This document shows positions 51,658 through 59,044 of a stretch of DNA of 64,000 nucleotides, one piece after another. The stretch is from positions 186,001 through 250,000 of the forward strand of contig NZ_JAJCIC010000001.1 in assembly GCF_020554865.1 (NCBI RefSeq). The letters run 5' to 3'. Each line of letters opens with the position of its first letter. Positions within the stretch are counted from its first letter, which is position 1. The DNA is from Lacrimispora sp. 210928-DFI.3.58 (GTDB lineage Bacteria > Bacillota > Clostridia > Lachnospirales > Lachnospiraceae). A program made the translations under genes and the position numbers. The notes below the pieces were generated by a model that was given only the letters and a program-made list of their open reading frames with translations, searched no databases and had not been told where the DNA came from.

Positions 51658-52575
51658 TCATGTATTTTTGTCATCAGAACGGTTTATTTTTTTGAGTACC
51701 TCTCCAATGTCTCCGTCGATGCAGACAGAACGTTCCGCAATTTCTTCTAGCGTGCAGGCTTCCCCCAGGTTGACACAAGCGTATACTGCCTTTGGATTCT
51801 CTGCTGTCATTCTCCGGAAAGAAAATTTCACTATGCCTGGTGTATTGCTGCCGACGCCTAACTCAAGAAACAGCACATGGAGCTGGTCATGTCTGCGCAG
51901 AAATTCAGAATACCGTTCTGCCGCCCGGTGCCATCCCTCGTCTTCAACAAAGGTATTGTCAGTTCGGAGGTTCATAGTCATAGGCTTTCCGCAAACGGGA
52001 CAATGGGGAATCAGCTCTTTTGGCACCCGCATATGTTTCTGCTCTGCTACCATCCGCCGCACTGCTTCCTCATTATCGTAGGTCTGCTGGTGACAGGGCT
52101 TCATACATTGCCATAAACCATAGTCGCCCTGCGTATAAAAGAGGCGGTGTTTATCAAAGCCAGCTTTCTGAAACTGGTGGTCTACGTTGGTGGTCAGGAC
52201 AAAATAGTCCTTATCTGTTACCAGCTCCAGCAGGCTGGAGTATACTGGTTTAGGGGCGTCCACATAACGGTTATAGTAAATGTGGCGGCTCCACCATGCC
52301 CAATATTCTTCAAGGGAGTCAAAAGGATAAAACCCACCCGAATATATATCAGGGATATGGTACTTTTCAATGAAATCAGAAAAGTGCTGTTCAAATCGTT
52401 CTCCGGAGTAGGTCAGGCCTGCTGACGCAGACAGTCCTGAACCTGCACCGATGACAACTGCATCAGCAGTTTCTATTTGATGGGCAAGTCTTTGAAGTTG
52501 TCTTGTATCCAATGATATCGCCGCCTTTCCCGATTTTTCCACAGCCTTTACCGGACAGATGCCGTGTGCAGTCAT
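51658..52575 (-). CDS. Class-M sirtuin (SirTM-like)
   Basis: 305 aa. NAD-binding GAGSGLSASAGLTYSG (about 43-58), TTNVDHQFQKAGF, and YTQGDYGLWQC, where Gln takes the place of the catalytic His of deacetylase sirtuins. This matches SirTM enzymes that ADP-ribosylate proteins rather than deacylate them. Zn Cys pairs in CMKPCH and CPVCG. The lipoate-linked partners (GcvH-L, LplA2) known from other SirTM operons are not in the window. 14 nt after the PNPOx-like gene. Confidence 0.88.
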   Translation of the reverse strand: MTAHGICPVKAVEKSGKAAISLDTRQLQRLAHQIETADAVVIGAGSGLSASAGLTYSGERFEQHFSDFIEKYHIPDIYSGGFYPFDSLEEYWAWWSRHIYYNRYVDAPKPVYSSLLELVTDKDYFVLTTNVDHQFQKAGFDKHRLFYTQGDYGLWQCMKPCHQQTYDNEEAVRRMVAEQKHMRVPKELIPHCPVCGKPMTMNLRTDNTFVEDEGWHRAAERYSEFLRRHDQLHVLFLELGVGSNTPGIVKFSFRRMTAENPKAVYACVNLGEACTLEEIAERSVCIDGDIGEVLKKINRSDDKNT

Positions 52576-52589
52576 CCTATACCTTTCTG

Positions 52590-52991
52590 CTACAGGCGGT
52601 ATTCACGGGGAGGATTCCCGGAGAAGTCAGCGATGACGGCATGGGCATCTGCCAGATAGAATACCTCAAAAATGGGATTGTCAGCAGTCTGGTACTGGCC
52701 CTTGACGATGGGATTAGCGATACACATCTCTTTGACGGCCATGTTATTTTCAAATACGGCCCTGCCATTTAAGCGGATCCAGGCATAGGTAGGGCTGGAT
52801 ACGGAAATCTCCGTATAGGGATTGGCCTGGAGATCCTTATAGACGTCCTTTGTGCTGTTGGTACAGAACCACAGCCTGCCATCCTTTTCCCCGGCAAACA
52901 TAAAGGGGCGGCATTTGGCTTTGCCGTCACGTCCTATGGTGGCTAAGTACTGTACAGGATTTTCATTCAGAAAGGTTACAACTTCGTTCAT
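52590..52991 (-). CDS. Pyridoxamine 5'-phosphate oxidase-family flavin protein
   Basis: 133-aa split-barrel protein: LNENPVQYLATIGRDGKAKC at the start, PFMFAGEKDGRLWFCTN, then KDLQANPYTEISVSSPTYAW. Members bind FMN or F420/haem and act as small oxidoreductases; true PdxH activity is unlikely at this size. ATG 52991 follows TTGGAGGT. It leads into the sirtuin gene as one transcription unit. GC is higher than in the Fic gene. Confidence 0.85.
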   Translation of the reverse strand: MNEVVTFLNENPVQYLATIGRDGKAKCRPFMFAGEKDGRLWFCTNSTKDVYKDLQANPYTEISVSSPTYAWIRLNGRAVFENNMAVKEMCIANPIVKGQYQTADNPIFEVFYLADAHAVIADFSGNPPREYRL

Positions 52992-53127
52992 GGCAATACC
53001 TCCAATATAATTTAAAATAGCTTTTTTCAGGGTGAGTTCCCTTTGATGATTGGATTGTAACAGCACTTGCCTGACCTGAGAAGTACGCACAATATTGTGG
53101 CATAGTTACCTGGAGGTAACCAATAAC

Positions 53128-53374
53128 TTGAGTTTCCGCATTTTGTGCCGTGGCTGCTGGGGAGACGGCTGGATGCTCCGGCTTCGGACATAAGAAGCAC
53201 TAAGACACCTGATTATTTCTAAGAGCCAGAGCCACATCAAAGGAACTCGCTGCGCTCAAACATCCATTGATGTGGCTCTGAACGAAAAAAACAGCTGCCT
53301 AAGTGCTTCTAATGTCCTGCAAAGTCGCACCAGCCGTCTCCCCGGCAGCCACGGCACAAAATGTGGAAGCTCAA
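53128..53374. repeat. R2 element, complete long hairpin
   Basis: 247 bp. Left end TTGAGTTTCCGCATTTTGTG and right end CACAAAATGTGGAAGCTCAA are inverted repeats with few mismatches, continuing through CCGTGGCTGC...GGGGAGACGGCTGG. The centre has a second hairpin (AGAGCCACATCAA / TTGATGTGGCTCT). The central ~150 bp match MITE 2, but the ends differ. No clear target duplication. It occupies most of the 473-bp gap between PNPOx and hxlR. Confidence 0.85.
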
Positions 53375-53387
53375 AAACCGATAATAC

Positions 53388-53417
53388 TTGACATCTGTTT
53401 GCTCTGTACAATAATAT
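53388..53417 (+). promoter_or_regulatory. Promoter of hxlR-like gene
   Basis: TTGACA (53388-53393), 18-nt spacer, TAATAT (53412-53417). It starts 14 bp after the R2 end. Confidence 0.7.
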
Positions 53418-53464
53418 AAAGCCATACATCCCTAAAAGGAACAAATACAAAAAGGAGGTATTAT

Positions 53465-53812
53465 ATGGCGTCTGAAGCAAAGGAGCTTCCGAACTGTCCG
53501 GTGGAGACTACCCTGACTATGATCAGCGATAAGTGGAAGGTGCTGATCCTGCGAGATCTGCTTGCAGGTACAAAGCGGTTCGGAGAGCTTAAAAAATCCA
53601 TTGGACAGGTATCTCAGAAGGTACTCACGGCCCAACTGCGCGAGATGGAGGCAAACGGACTGCTTACGAGGACAGTCTATGCAGAGGTGCCTCCCAGGGT
53701 GGAGTACACATTAACGGAATTAGGATACAGTTTAAAACCGATCCTTGATGCCATGTGGAGCTGGGGAGAGGAGTACAAGGCCAGTAAAGCAATCCGCAAT
53801 AATCGGGCCTGA
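53465..53812 (+). CDS. HxlR family transcriptional regulator
   Basis: 115-aa MarR-like winged helix: NCPVETTLTMISDKWKVLIL (conserved Cys about 11), FGELKKSIGQVSQKVLTAQL recognition part, and wing VPPRVEYTLTELG. HxlR proteins answer to aldehydes, redox or quinones through the N-terminal Cys. AAGGAGGT RBS. Its last 80 bp overlap the antisense 3' end of the DUF2000 gene. Confidence 0.9.
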   Translation: MASEAKELPNCPVETTLTMISDKWKVLILRDLLAGTKRFGELKKSIGQVSQKVLTAQLREMEANGLLTRTVYAEVPPRVEYTLTELGYSLKPILDAMWSWGEEYKASKAIRNNRA

Positions 53813-54160
53813 TTCCCTGTAAAATGCTGCAGGGAATTTCATCTTCTCTATAAATTCATTATAAGTCTTGCAGCCTTGGGCTAAATCAGAAAAATCGACC
53901 ACCGTCAAATCCGAAAAATCCGGCTCATAAAGTTTTTCACGAATTGCCTTAATGCTTTCGAGGTTCCCTTTCAAGATAGGTACAGGAAATTCAATAATTC
54001 CTAAATGCTCATTTCCTGTTTTGTCGGTCACATCTGCGCCGACTACTTCCGGCATTTTCTTTCCCAGCGTAATACCCATGATAGCCGCTGTATTTGCGAT
54101 AATTCCCAGCGGCAAGTGTCCATCAATTATCATGACGCATTTTTCATTCTGTAAATCCAT
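53732..54160 (-). pseudogene. DUF2000 gene, 3'-truncated
   Basis: 142-aa frame. Residues 1-115 are a DUF2000 protein (CVMIIDGHLPLGIIANTAAI; GADVTDKTGNEHLGIIEFPV). The usual C-terminal strand (LGIGLYGPKKxVNxLTG type) is missing; from about residue 116 (ESGPIIADCFTG) the frame reads the antisense of hxlR. The gene appears to have been cut at about 53812 by the joining of two DNA blocks. It may still make a shortened protein. ATG 54160 has AAAGGTG; coupled to EamA (17-bp overlap). Confidence 0.65.
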
Positions 54161-55055
54161 TTTTGGCACCTTTCCTTTCTGGCTTGTACTCCGACAGGAA
54201 TAACCCTATCAAAGTCAGGACTGTTCCTATTCCCGCTAATACAGTCAACTGTTCATGCAAAATCAGAACTGACGTAACGACAGTTATCACGGGAACCATA
54301 TAAATATACACACTTGTCTTTACTGCGCCCAGCTTCTTTACTGCAAAATTCCATGTGACAAAGCAAAGAGCAGAGGCCCCTAATCCCAAATACAAAATAT
54401 TGAACAGGTACGTCATATTTGCAAACCGGGACAAATCTAACCGAAAATCAAAGAAGAACAGCGCTGGTATCATAAACAAGATCCCGTAAAAAAACGTGCG
54501 GCGGGTTGAAAGAAGAACAGGATAGCCGAAGCTGCCGATTTTCCTTGTCAATATGGAATAGCAAGCCCACACAAGAGCCGCGGCAACTGCAAGTAAATCG
54601 CCCATAGGGTTAAGCTCTAATTTTGAACCATTAAAGCTGATTAAAATTATCCCTACCATTGCAACAACAAATCCAACGAAGAATTGTGCCCGCAATTTTT
54701 CTTCTGATTTCATAAACAAGTGCGACAGTATTGCTGTAAAGAATGGGGCGACGGATATAATCACGCCTACATTAGAAGCCAGCGTAAAGGTCAAAGCGAT
54801 ATTTTCCAGCAGATAATAGAAACATATTCCCCATAGTCCCGCAGCTGCAAAAGTCAATTCCTGCTTATGATCTGCGGTCTTTAATTGTTTCGGGTATGCC
54901 ATAAGTAAAACGAGAAATCCCATAACAAAACGGAAAAATAAAATTTCTACGGGCGGAAAATCCACTAATAGGATTTTTGTGGAGATAAATGTAGTTCCCC
55001 ATATCACGATCGTTAATAATGCCGCTAAATGTCCGGCGGTCTTTTTATGCTCCAT
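54144..55055 (-). CDS. EamA/DMT family transporter
   Basis: 303-aa exporter with ten spans in two repeats (TIVIWGTTFISTKILLVDFP and ALVWACYSILTRKIGSFGYP). AT-rich compared with the transporters at 21198-23017 and not closely similar to them. ATG 55055 follows GGTGAGC and overlaps the araC-like gene by 11 bp, so araC-EamA-DUF2000 is one coupled unit. Confidence 0.87.
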   Translation of the reverse strand: MEHKKTAGHLAALLTIVIWGTTFISTKILLVDFPPVEILFFRFVMGFLVLLMAYPKQLKTADHKQELTFAAAGLWGICFYYLLENIALTFTLASNVGVIISVAPFFTAILSHLFMKSEEKLRAQFFVGFVVAMVGIILISFNGSKLELNPMGDLLAVAAALVWACYSILTRKIGSFGYPVLLSTRRTFFYGILFMIPALFFFDFRLDLSRFANMTYLFNILYLGLGASALCFVTWNFAVKKLGAVKTSVYIYMVPVITVVTSVLILHEQLTVLAGIGTVLTLIGLFLSEYKPERKGAKNGFTE

Positions 55056-55890
55056 ATCGCTGCTCACCGTCCTTGCTCTTGTCAAAAAATATGTCACGAT
55101 AAACGCCCGGGGCAAGTCCGATAAAGCTGTTGAAATAATTGGTAAAATGACTTTGGTCTGAAAATCCTGTCTGCATGGCAGCTTCTACGGGCTGCACACC
55201 TTTTCGCAACAATGCCTTTGCTTCATTGATACGGATCGTTTCTAAATATCGGTACGGGGTAACGCCCTTTGATTTTGTAAATGCCCGGAGCAGGGTGGAT
55301 TTACTCAATCCGGCATAGCGGCATATCTGGTCTAAATAAATCCGCTCATTGAAATGCTGCCGGATAAATTCACAAGCCCTTTCTATTTTCTGTGGACACT
55401 CCGGCACACAACTTTCAAATGGCTGTCCATAATTCTGTATCAGTGTGGAGATAAGGAACAATAAAGTTTCCTCTTTTCCAAAATCAGAAATGCCGTTCAT
55501 CACCATTTCGTGAAGTGGGCGCAAATAACAGGCAATTTCATCATCACGAATGACAGCTTTTGAAAAGCCGGGAAGCTGCCTCTTTCCAGTTACTTCTTCC
55601 GCTAAATCAAGCATGGTACTCTTGGAAATATGAAATCCACGATAATCAAAAGTTCCGTCGTCACTCTGAACGCAAGCATGATTATCCCCCGGATTAAAAA
55701 GAAGGATGTTTCCCCTCTCTATGCTGTATTCTCTGTTTTTACAGGATAGGCAGCGTTCCCCGTCCTCAACAAATCCTATCACATAATGCTCATGGAAATG
55801 GTTTGGGAATGGCTGCCGGGTCCCCTCAAAACGGTAGGCTTCAATACGCAGCTCATCATCATAGACTACCGTCCTTGTTTCTTTCTTCAT
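55045..55890 (-). CDS. AraC family transcriptional regulator
   Basis: 281 aa. N-terminal cupin (FHEHYVIGFVEDGERCLSCK, NILLFNPGDNHA) and C-terminal double helix-turn-helix (YLDQICRYAGLSKSTLLRAF; PVEAAMQTGFSDQSHFTNYF). Likely senses a small molecule and controls the EamA transporter it overlaps. GGAAAGGAG RBS. AT-rich. A -10-like TACAAT (minus strand, 55921-55916) lies 25 bp upstream without a clear -35. Confidence 0.9.
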   Translation of the reverse strand: MKKETRTVVYDDELRIEAYRFEGTRQPFPNHFHEHYVIGFVEDGERCLSCKNREYSIERGNILLFNPGDNHACVQSDDGTFDYRGFHISKSTMLDLAEEVTGKRQLPGFSKAVIRDDEIACYLRPLHEMVMNGISDFGKEETLLFLISTLIQNYGQPFESCVPECPQKIERACEFIRQHFNERIYLDQICRYAGLSKSTLLRAFTKSKGVTPYRYLETIRINEAKALLRKGVQPVEAAMQTGFSDQSHFTNYFNSFIGLAPGVYRDIFFDKSKDGEQRYGA

Positions 55891-56137
55891 GTATTTTTCA
55901 CTCCTTTCCGCACATATTGTATCGCCGGAACATCAGAAAGTCTTGTAAAATATCTTCAAATTTTCGGAATAGTGCAGGCTGACTGCCTGCTCAACGGTTT
56001 TAAACACAACGTACACACTTCGTTACAGCATGAAAGAAGGATGATGCGATGGCTGGCGTTCTTTTCTTTCTACAAATGTGAAATCAATTTCATCATTATA
56101 CACAATAAAGCACACGATAATCTATGAAAAATGCCAG

Positions 56138-56166
56138 TTTACAAAATAAAAATATGGATGTAATAT
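56138..56166 (+). promoter_or_regulatory. Promoter of the sugar operon
   Basis: TTTACA (56138-56143), 17-nt spacer, TAATAT (56161-56166). The rest of 55922-56137 shows no further recognisable feature. Confidence 0.65.
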
Positions 56167-56177
56167 AGTAAATGAAA

Positions 56178-56193
56178 GTGAGAACGATTTCAC
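56178..56193. promoter_or_regulatory. LacI-family operator
   Basis: GTGAGAACGATTTCAC is a 16-bp dyad with the central CG typical of LacI/GalR operators (5 of 8 half-site positions are symmetric, including the outer GTGA/TCAC). It lies 11 bp after the -10, so binding would block transcription. The LacI-type regulator at 61257 is the obvious candidate. Confidence 0.7.
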
Positions 56194-56216
56194 ATAAAAA
56201 GAAAGGAGGATGCTTT

Positions 56217-57077
56217 ATGAAGCAGCAAACGGTGAAAAGGATCGTTTTTCTGGATATCGATGGAACCTTGACAGAGCCGGGGAGTAATGAGCCGCCGGAA
56301 TCTGCTGTTCAGGCGGTCCGCCGGGCCAGAGCACAGGGACATTACCTGTTTTTGTGTACGGGAAGAAACTACGATATGTTATCGCCCTTATTGAGATATG
56401 GATTTGATGGAGTCATTGCCAGCTCCGGAGGATATATCGAATGCCGGGGCGAGGTGATCTATGACTGCCCCATGACGGAAGGACAAAGACAGAGAGCCAT
56501 GGAGGTCCTGAAGGAAAATGGAGTGTTCCGGACAGTGGAATGCATGGACGGCTCTTATACGGATGAAGGCTTTAAGGAATTTCTCCGTGCAAATGCCGGA
56601 AAAGGAAGCAACAGCGAGCTGCTTCGCTGGAGAGAGCAGATCGAGAAATCCCTAAACATCCTTCCGATGAAAGCGTACCGGGGGCAGCCGGTATATAAAA
56701 TTGTATTTATGAGTCAGTCAAAAGAGCAGCTCATCCATCCTCAGAAAGAGCTGTCCTCTGATTTTGATTTCTGTATCCAGGGTGAAGATAAGCATGGCTT
56801 CATCAACGGCGAAGTGGTAAACAGGCAATTTGATAAGGGCAGAGCAGTAAAACGGGTATGTGACCATTTGCACATCCCACTCTGTGACTCGGTTGCGATC
56901 GGGGACAGCATGAACGACAGGGAAATGCTGGAAACGGCAGGGATCAGTATCTGCATGGAGAATGGCAGCGAGGAGTTGAAAAAGCTGGCAGATGATATCT
57001 GCCCATCCGTGCAGAAGGATGGGATCTTGCAGGCTTTTTTGAAATATCATTTAATTCCTTCATCAATGAAACAATGA
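56217..57077 (+). CDS. HAD-superfamily Cof-type (IIB) phosphatase 2
   Basis: 286 aa. Motif I FLDIDGTLTEPG (about 11-22), motif II FLCTGRN, IIB cap, Lys in DKGRAVKRV and motif IV IGDSMNDREML. ATG 56217 has GAAAGGAGGA. First gene of the operon with a PTS permease and a GH13 enzyme. Sucrose-6-phosphate phosphatases belong to this HAD-IIB class, so it may dephosphorylate the imported sugar phosphate; inferred from context. Confidence 0.88.
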   Translation: MKQQTVKRIVFLDIDGTLTEPGSNEPPESAVQAVRRARAQGHYLFLCTGRNYDMLSPLLRYGFDGVIASSGGYIECRGEVIYDCPMTEGQRQRAMEVLKENGVFRTVECMDGSYTDEGFKEFLRANAGKGSNSELLRWREQIEKSLNILPMKAYRGQPVYKIVFMSQSKEQLIHPQKELSSDFDFCIQGEDKHGFINGEVVNRQFDKGRAVKRVCDHLHIPLCDSVAIGDSMNDREMLETAGISICMENGSEELKKLADDICPSVQKDGILQAFLKYHLIPSSMKQ

Positions 57078-57105
57078 ACTAAAAATAATAAAAGGGGAAA
57101 AGAAC

Positions 57106-59025
57106 ATGGCTATGGATTATGGGAGATGTGCAAAAGAGATTTATGAGACATTGGGCGGAAGAGATAATCTGGTAAGCGCAGCACACTGTGCGACCAGGCT
57201 CCGTCTTGTTACGGTGGACAACAGTAAGATCGATATGAAAAAACTGGAAAACATTGACGGAGTAAAGGGGGTTTTCAGCAATAACGGACAGCTTCAGCTG
57301 ATCATAGGCACAGGAACAGTCAACAAGGTATACGATGAATTTTTAAATATAAGCGGGATGACCGCAGCTACGAAGGAAGAGGTGAAGGCGGCAGCGGCTG
57401 CAAAGCAGCCATTTTTTAAGAGGATGATAAAGGCCCTCGGCGATGTCTTTGTCCCGATCCTTCCGGCTATTGTGGCATCCGGGCTGATGATGGGTCTGGT
57501 GGAAGCCCTCGGCAAGGCGATTCCCACGTTTGCGGGAAGCGATTGGTATGGTATCCTCGATCTGATGGCCAATACAGCCTTTACCTTCCTTCCGGTGCTG
57601 ATCGCAGTATCAGCAGCAAGGGTGTTCGGCGGTAATATTTTCCTGGGCGCTGTGATCGGTATGATCATGATACATCCGGGCCTGGTCAATGCATGGGCTG
57701 TGAGTTCTATGGAGGCAGCAGAGATCCCGGTATGGCATCTGTTCGGTTTCCCGATCCGGCAGGTAGGATATCAGGGCCATGTGATCCCTGTAGTGATTGC
57801 CGTATGGATAATGTGCAGAGTGGAAAAATGGCTGCACGGGCATGTCCCGGAGATGATCGACCTGTTTGTGACTCCTCTTTGCACGGTGCTCATAACCGCG
57901 TTTGTGACTCTGGGTATCGTAGGACCGGTATTTTCAACAGCTGAAAGTTATGTCCTGGCGTTCGCAGGCTGGATCATCACCGTTGGATACGGAGTTGGGG
58001 CCATGATCATGGGTGCCCTGTACCCGCTTACCGTGGTATGCGGAATTCATCATATGTACAACGTTATTGAAGCAGGAATGCTCTCTGCAGCTGATGGGCT
58101 CAATATTTGGATGCCGATCGCATCCGCAGCCAATTTTGCACAGGGCGCAGCATGCCTGGCAGTTGGTTTAAAGGCAAAAAATGTAAAGACAAAATCAGTG
58201 GCGATCCCTTCTTCCATATCAGCAGCTCTGGGGATTACAGAGCCAGCTATTTTTGGTGTGAATCTGCGGTTTGTAAAGCCTTTGGTGTGCGGTATTATTG
58301 GAGGGGCAGTTGGAGCACTCCTTGGCTCCCTGTTTCATATTGGCGCTACCTCCTATGGCGTGACCGGACTGCCGGGATTTCTGATCACATTAGATTACAC
58401 CCTGCAGTATGCGATCGTGCTGGCAGTATCCTTCGGCATTTCCTTTACTCTTACCTGGTTTACATGGAAGGAGGAGGCAGAGGATGGAAGCAGCTCCGGG
58501 AATACGAAAGCTGCGGCAAAGGAAAAGGCGGAGCCGGCAGAGACGGAAGGCCCGAAGGGAGCAGAGGGAGCAGGAAAGGCTGTGCTTGCGCCTTTGAAGG
58601 GGACTGTCATCGCCAGGGAGGAGATCCCGGATCCCACATTTGCATCCGGTATTCTCGGAGACGGCGCTGGAATCATCCCGGAGGTTGGCGAGGTCGTTGC
58701 ACCCTTTGATGGCGAGATCGCCTCTGTTACAGATACCCGCCATGCCATAGGATTGACAGGCCCTGAAGGGATGGAGGTATTGATCCACGTAGGTATTGAT
58801 ACGGTAAAAATGAATGGTGACGGCTTTCAGCTGCTTGTCTCCCAGGGGGAAAAGGTAAAAGCAGGACAGAGACTGCTGACCTTTGATATTTCAAAGATCG
58901 AGAAGGCAGGTTACAGCACGGTAACGGCGGTGCTTATGGCAAACAGCGCCTGCTATCCGGACTTTAAGGTGGTAAAAACGGGAAAGACAGATCAAATGGA
59001 AAAATTGTTCACAATTGAAGGATGA
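57106..59025 (+). CDS. PTS EIIBCA, beta-glucoside/sucrose type
   Basis: 639-aa sugar permease and kinase. EIIB (1-80) has phospho-Cys in SAAHCATRLRL; EIIC (about 105-460) has ten or so spans with GITEPAIFGVNLRF and CGIHHMYN; an Ala/Glu linker (465-490) leads to a Crr-like EIIA with phospho-His in VLIHVGIDTVKMNG. Sucrose or a related disaccharide is the likely substrate, judged from EIIC and the GH13_4-like neighbour. AAAGGGGA RBS. 28 nt after the HAD gene. Confidence 0.88.
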   Translation: MAMDYGRCAKEIYETLGGRDNLVSAAHCATRLRLVTVDNSKIDMKKLENIDGVKGVFSNNGQLQLIIGTGTVNKVYDEFLNISGMTAATKEEVKAAAAAKQPFFKRMIKALGDVFVPILPAIVASGLMMGLVEALGKAIPTFAGSDWYGILDLMANTAFTFLPVLIAVSAARVFGGNIFLGAVIGMIMIHPGLVNAWAVSSMEAAEIPVWHLFGFPIRQVGYQGHVIPVVIAVWIMCRVEKWLHGHVPEMIDLFVTPLCTVLITAFVTLGIVGPVFSTAESYVLAFAGWIITVGYGVGAMIMGALYPLTVVCGIHHMYNVIEAGMLSAADGLNIWMPIASAANFAQGAACLAVGLKAKNVKTKSVAIPSSISAALGITEPAIFGVNLRFVKPLVCGIIGGAVGALLGSLFHIGATSYGVTGLPGFLITLDYTLQYAIVLAVSFGISFTLTWFTWKEEAEDGSSSGNTKAAAKEKAEPAETEGPKGAEGAGKAVLAPLKGTVIAREEIPDPTFASGILGDGAGIIPEVGEVVAPFDGEIASVTDTRHAIGLTGPEGMEVLIHVGIDTVKMNGDGFQLLVSQGEKVKAGQRLLTFDISKIEKAGYSTVTAVLMANSACYPDFKVVKTGKTDQMEKLFTIEG

Positions 59026-59044
59026 AATACATATAACGGTGAGA

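Noticed and set aside
53732..53812. Functional antisense overlap of hxlR and DUF2000
   Set aside because: The DUF2000 residues in this stretch do not resemble the family C-terminus; truncation is the simpler reading.
59015..59044. TTG 59015 as start of the GH13 gene
   Set aside because: It lies inside the end of the PTS gene, has no RBS at proper distance, and starts at 59039-59048 are better placed.
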